From Opitutaceae bacterium (GTDB lineage: Bacteria; Verrucomicrobiota; Verrucomicrobiia; Opitutales; Opitutaceae), in NCBI GenBank assembly GCA_031254955.1, contig JAIRTK010000151.1, positions 1 to 8,007 of the forward strand: DNA of 8,007 nucleotides, read 5' to 3'. A program made the translations under genes and the position numbers. Below the pieces are notes generated by a model that did no database searches, was not told the origin of the DNA, and saw only the letters and a program-made list of their open reading frames with translations. Below are positions 4,001 through 8,007 of the stretch, piece after piece; within the stretch, counting starts at the first letter, position 1, and each line of letters begins with the position of its first letter.

Positions 4001-7000
4001 ATGAAATCAAACCAGATATTCCCCCTCGCGGTCTTGCTGGCCGCGCTCCTGCCGGCCACCGGCTTCCCCGCCGGCACGGTTTCCGCCGAGGCTCCCGCCC
4101 CAGCCCCGCGTGTTTTGCGCAATCAATGGCGAGACGGCTTCCTGAAAGAAAATCCGACGGCCCCGCTTTTAAGCCGGTTTCTCGAACGGGCGCGAAAGCT
4201 GGACGCGCCGCCGCCCTCCGGCATTGAGGACGCGGATTATCTGCGCCTCATCGCCGGGAATGTTGATTATTTCACGAAGCATCAGGATGAGAACGGCGCG
4301 ATCAGGGATCCCTATCGCCAAAAGGAGACCCAATACGCAACCCCCTGTTATGCCTTGGCGGCGGCGATGCTGGTCGAGCACGCCGGGCGCGCCGATTTGC
4401 GCGCGCCCGCGTTGCGCGCGATGGACTGGGCGGTGCGGTCCCTGGCCGGCAACAAGGCGGCTGACAACCATCAGGACTTTTATCCCTTTTTCCTCGCCCA
4501 TGCCCTCCCGATACTGGCCCGGCACGCGGCGCCGGGACAGGCGGCCCGCTGGAAAGAGCAACTCGCGTCCCTCGAGCCGTGGACGTTGTATCGCGGCCAG
4601 CCCGGTTTGAGCAACTGGAACGTGAAGGCGCTCGCCGGCGAGGCCATGCTCAAGCTGGCGGGCGTTCGCGATGACGCCTCTTATATTGACCACAGCCTGG
4701 CCGCGCAGGGCGGGCATTTCCGGTCGCCGTGGGGTTTGTATAGAGACTGGAATCCGTCGAAGAAAATCGAGGGCGTCATGTGCTATGATCTTTTTCCCCG
4801 CGCTTTTCTCGCGGTGATTCTGGAGGCCGGCTGGCGCGGGATGTGCGCCGACCGGGCGGCGCCCCTGATTGACCGCGGCGCGATCACCAGCCTCTTTCTC
4901 GAATCACCGGCGGGGGAACTGCCCAGTGGCGGGCGCAGCGCGCATCATCAGTGGAACGAGTCGCTGGAGGTCCTCACCTTCGAGCTTTACGCCGCCAAGG
5001 CCGCGCGCGCCGGCGATGCGTTTCTCGCCGGCGTGTATAAACGCGCGGCGCGGCTGGCTTTCGCCTCCATGCGACGCTGGCAGCGTCCGAGCGGGGAGCT
5101 TTGGATTGTGAAAAACCGTTTCGACCCGAAAACACAGCACGGCTTTGAGGTTTATTCGGGCTACTCTTCATATAATTTGATGCCGATGGCCCTGCTGGGA
5201 ATCGCCTGGCAGCAGGCGCAAAAAACAGCCGGTGTCCGCGAACAAATCACCCCCGCCGAACTGGGCGGCTTCATCGTCAATTTGCGTCCCGAGTTTCCTC
5301 AAATCATTGCCAACGCCGGGGGCGCGTATATACAAATCAACACGGCGCCTGACCCTCGTTACAACGTGCTCGGTCTCAACCGCGTCCACTACGCGAATTT
5401 CAATCCGCAGCTCGGGCCGGGCGACAGCGTGAATCGCAAAAGCGACCGGCCCCGGTATCCCGCCGGCCCGCGCAAGGCGCTTGCCATCGGCCTCTCGTGG
5501 AAAGACCGCGACGGGGACAAATGGGATGCGCTCGCCAACTATCATCGCGATCACGTCAAGAAGGTCGAGGTCGAGGAGCAGGCCGCCACGCCCGGCGAAG
5601 TGCGTTTCAAAATCATATATGAAGGCGACTTCGGCGGGGTCGGGCGCGTGGAGGAAAATTATAAAATCACCCCCGGCGCGATTGAAATCAGCGGCGCGGT
5701 TGACGGCTACAACGGCCCGCTGCGTTATGTGTGGCCCGTGCTGGCCGATGATGGCGCGCGGCAGCCCGCCATCCGTCTCGAAAAGCAGGCCGTCTCGGTC
5801 TCGCTCGACGGGGACACGCAAGTCTTCGCGGCCCCCGGCGGCGGGCCGGTGCGCGTCGGCGAGACGCGCTACCCCTTCCACAATGGCTGGGCGCGCGAGG
5901 CGTCCGCCGATTTCGCGCCGGGACAGACGCCGCGCCTCGTGGTGCGCCCCGAGCGCGCCGCGCCCGCCGTCGCGGCGGCGGGAGGCGCGATTCCCGCCGC
6001 GCTCAAGCCCGCCGCGCCGCCGCCGCCGCCCGCGCGAACTTTCGCGCGTCATGTGCCGGAGCGCAAAGGCGATTTCGCGTGGGAGAACGACCGGGTGGCG
6101 TTTCGCGCCTATGGCCCTCCTCTGAAAAAGGGCGCCGAGGACAGCGGCATCGACTGCTGGTTCAAGCGCGTCGATTACCCCGTCATTGACAAATGGTATG
6201 GCGACGCCGCGCGGGGGAAAAGTTATCACAAGGACCACGGCGAAGGCTATGATCCCTATCACGTCGGCTCGTCGCGCGGCTGCGGCGGACTCGCCCTCTG
6301 GCACGAGGGCCGCATGGTGCTTTCCAATGTATATAATCGCTGGGAGAAGATTTCGGACGAGCCGGACAGGACCGTGTTCAGACTTTATTATAGCTACGAC
6401 CTCGGCGGGCGAAAAATCGACGAGGCCAAAACCATTACAATCCAGGCCGGCAGCCAGCTTTTCCGCGTGGACGCGGATTTCAGCGAGGCGGGAAAACCCC
6501 TGCGCGGCCAGGAAATCGCCATCGGCGTGACCACGCATGACGGCAAGGCGCGCGCCACGCTGGCGCCCGCCGCTGGCTGGATGAGCTGCTGGGAGACGAT
6601 TGACGGCGCGGGCGTCGGCACCGGCGTTGTCATTGCGCCGTCGCGGGTCATTCGCATGTTTGAAATGAGCGCGGACAGGCGCGATTCCGGCCATGCCATT
6701 GCCTTGGTTAAAACCGATGACACCGGACGCGTTTCCTATCACGCGGGCTTTGCATGGACGCGCGCCGGGCGCATCCCCGACGCCGCCGCATGGAATCGCC
6801 ATCTGGCCGAATATTCCACCGGGGACACCGCCGCCGCGCCCGTCGAAAAAACCGCCGCCGCCGCCGCCGAATCGGGGCCGGCGGACATCCGTCCGCTTCT
6901 CGAAAAAGTCGCCGCGTTCCAGCTGCGCGCCTACGACGGGAAAATGCGCGCCAATTGGAAAAGCGGCACGTTTTTCATGGGCGTCATCGCGCTTCATGCC

Positions 7001-7975
7001 GCCACCGGCGAAGCCCGTTATCTCGATGACGCGACCGCGTGGGCCGGGGCGGCCAGGTGGAACGTTTCAAAATACCATCTCCATGCCGACGGCATTGCGG
7101 CCGCGAACAACTACCTCGCTCTCTACGCGCTCGACCCGGAGCCGCGGCGCATCGCCGATATAAAAACAAAACTCGGGGACTATCTTGGCCGCGCGGAAAT
7201 ACTCCGCGAGGAGCTTGTGAATCCACGCTGGAAAGATGCCCGCCGGCCTTTCACCGGGCGCAATCTCTGGTGGTGGTGCGACGCGCTTTATTTTGCGCCC
7301 CCCATTCTCGCGCGCATGTCCGCGCTCGGCGGCGACCCGCGCTACCGGGAGCTGATGCATGTTTTATATTGGGACGCGGTCGAGTTTCTCCGCGACAAGG
7401 AGGAGGGATTGTTTTTCCGCGATGAATCACAATTCCCCGCGCGGAAAAAAACACCGTCCGGCGGCAAAATCTTTTGGGCGCGGGGCAACGGCTGGGTGCT
7501 GGCCGGGCTTGTCCGCGTGCTGGAATATATACCGGAAAACGACCCGGCGCGTCCGCGTTATATAAAATTATTCCAAGAGCTGGCCGCGCGCGTGGCGGCC
7601 TGCCAGCAGCCCGCCGGGCATTGGTGCCCCTCGATGACGGAGCCGGCGTGGTTCCCCGTGCCCGAGACGAGCGGCACGGCCTTGTTTTGTTATGCATTCG
7701 CCGCCGGCGTGAACCGGGGTTGGCTGGACCGCGCCACTTTTCAACCCGCCGCCGAAAAAGCATGGGAGAGCCTTGTGACGCATGTCTCGGACGACGGGCG
7801 CCTCGGTTACGCGCAACTCGTGGCGATGGCGCCCGGCCCGGTGAATGAGGAGGATTTTGCGGACTACGCCCACGGCGCCTTTCTTCTTGCCGGCTGCGAA
7901 ATCCATCACTTGCGGGCCGAAAAGAAAGCGCCTGCCACGGACCGGGCGCGCCCCCGCGCGCAAAAGCAGGAATAG
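4001..7975 (+). CDS. Exported three-module protein: unassigned N-terminal module, DUF4861, GH105-like unsaturated uronyl hydrolase
   Basis: A 1324-residue secreted protein. A signal peptide covers about residues 1-29. Residues 40-410 are mostly helical with repeated hydrophobic spacing and carry DYFTKHQDENGAIRDPY (89-105) and GGRSAHHQWNE (310-320). About 430-645 is beta-rich. Together this looks like an alpha/alpha-toroid plus beta-sandwich architecture, but I cannot assign a family. An Ala/Pro-rich linker (649-683) leads to a DUF4861 module (about 688-939), recognised by FAWENDRVAFRAYGP, IDCWFKRVDYPVIDKWY (717-733) and YHKDHGEGYDPYHVG (742-756). A second Ala-rich linker (940-960) precedes a GH105/GH88-like module (962-1310) with LWWWCDALYFAPP (D1094 in the catalytic-Asp position), WARGNGW (1159-1165) and ETSGTALF (1222-1229). 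GH105 enzymes cleave unsaturated uronic acids from lyase products; DUF4861 has no established role. The frame is unbroken and ends in a short basic tail. It is transcribed alone as far as this window shows. Confidence 0.9.
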   Translation: MKSNQIFPLAVLLAALLPATGFPAGTVSAEAPAPAPRVLRNQWRDGFLKENPTAPLLSRFLERARKLDAPPPSGIEDADYLRLIAGNVDYFTKHQDENGAIRDPYRQKETQYATPCYALAAAMLVEHAGRADLRAPALRAMDWAVRSLAGNKAADNHQDFYPFFLAHALPILARHAAPGQAARWKEQLASLEPWTLYRGQPGLSNWNVKALAGEAMLKLAGVRDDASYIDHSLAAQGGHFRSPWGLYRDWNPSKKIEGVMCYDLFPRAFLAVILEAGWRGMCADRAAPLIDRGAITSLFLESPAGELPSGGRSAHHQWNESLEVLTFELYAAKAARAGDAFLAGVYKRAARLAFASMRRWQRPSGELWIVKNRFDPKTQHGFEVYSGYSSYNLMPMALLGIAWQQAQKTAGVREQITPAELGGFIVNLRPEFPQIIANAGGAYIQINTAPDPRYNVLGLNRVHYANFNPQLGPGDSVNRKSDRPRYPAGPRKALAIGLSWKDRDGDKWDALANYHRDHVKKVEVEEQAATPGEVRFKIIYEGDFGGVGRVEENYKITPGAIEISGAVDGYNGPLRYVWPVLADDGARQPAIRLEKQAVSVSLDGDTQVFAAPGGGPVRVGETRYPFHNGWAREASADFAPGQTPRLVVRPERAAPAVAAAGGAIPAALKPAAPPPPPARTFARHVPERKGDFAWENDRVAFRAYGPPLKKGAEDSGIDCWFKRVDYPVIDKWYGDAARGKSYHKDHGEGYDPYHVGSSRGCGGLALWHEGRMVLSNVYNRWEKISDEPDRTVFRLYYSYDLGGRKIDEAKTITIQAGSQLFRVDADFSEAGKPLRGQEIAIGVTTHDGKARATLAPAAGWMSCWETIDGAGVGTGVVIAPSRVIRMFEMSADRRDSGHAIALVKTDDTGRVSYHAGFAWTRAGRIPDAAAWNRHLAEYSTGDTAAAPVEKTAAAAAESGPADIRPLLEKVAAFQLRAYDGKMRANWKSGTFFMGVIALHAATGEARYLDDATAWAGAARWNVSKYHLHADGIAAANNYLALYALDPEPRRIADIKTKLGDYLGRAEILREELVNPRWKDARRPFTGRNLWWWCDALYFAPPILARMSALGGDPRYRELMHVLYWDAVEFLRDKEEGLFFRDESQFPARKKTPSGGKIFWARGNGWVLAGLVRVLEYIPENDPARPRYIKLFQELAARVAACQQPAGHWCPSMTEPAWFPVPETSGTALFCYAFAAGVNRGWLDRATFQPAAEKAWESLVTHVSDDGRLGYAQLVAMAPGPVNEEDFADYAHGAFLLAGCEIHHLRAEKKAPATDRARPRAQKQE

Positions 7976-8007
7976 GCCTGTTTCTCCCTCCCACCCCACA
8001 CCCACCC
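7976..8007. other. Short downstream tail, no feature
   Basis: The 32 bases after the TAG stop are pyrimidine-rich, with CCCAC-type runs. No terminator hairpin or start of another gene is visible before the window ends. Confidence 0.5.

Noticed and set aside
5168..6997. Long minus-strand open frame (about 609 residues)
   Set aside because: It is opposite the large enzyme gene; the peptide is Arg/Ala/Gly-rich with no motif, as expected from the antisense of GC-rich codons.

Overview
The window is GC-rich chromosomal DNA with all supported genes on the + strand. The combination of a large exported three-module carbohydrate-active protein (DUF4861 plus GH105), an M48/Ste24-type membrane protease, weak or absent Shine-Dalgarno sites, and intergenic degenerate GACACGGA-type repeats suggests a Verrucomicrobiota member, plausibly Opitutaceae. 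That assignment is inference from style and gene content; no marker gene is present.

Layout. Bases 1-911 hold no convincing gene and are built from repeats: degenerate 8-9 bp GA(C/G)-type repeats (1-104), a miniature inverted-repeat element (115-260), a long composite palindrome (278-395), the same degenerate repeat family in opposite orientation (about 428-598), a 14-bp tandem repeat (659-757) and a leader hairpin (857-897). Bases 912-3720 are a tightly packed three-gene unit joined by two ATGA overlaps: an M48 membrane metalloprotease, an unrecognised small exported protein with AT-richer DNA, and an exported endonuclease/exonuclease/phosphatase-fold (EEP) hydrolase. A second copy of the miniature element (3720-3882) starts on the last base of the EEP stop codon. 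A short regulatory-looking gap (3883-4000) with a direct repeat and two small palindromes leads to one 1324-residue gene (4001-7975). The last 32 bases hold nothing visible.

How the genes may work together. The 1324-residue protein looks self-contained: signal peptide, an unassigned helical plus beta-rich N-terminal module, a DUF4861 module, and a C-terminal GH105-like unsaturated uronyl hydrolase module, separated by Ala/Pro-rich linkers. GH105 enzymes remove the unsaturated uronic acid left by polysaccharide lyases, so this protein is probably a polyuronide (pectin-, glycosaminoglycan- or ulvan-like) saccharification enzyme. The N-terminal module, which I cannot assign, is the best candidate here for something undescribed. 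The upstream three genes look co-transcribed and translationally coupled and concern the cell envelope or periplasm; nothing in the sequence ties them functionally to the polysaccharide enzyme.
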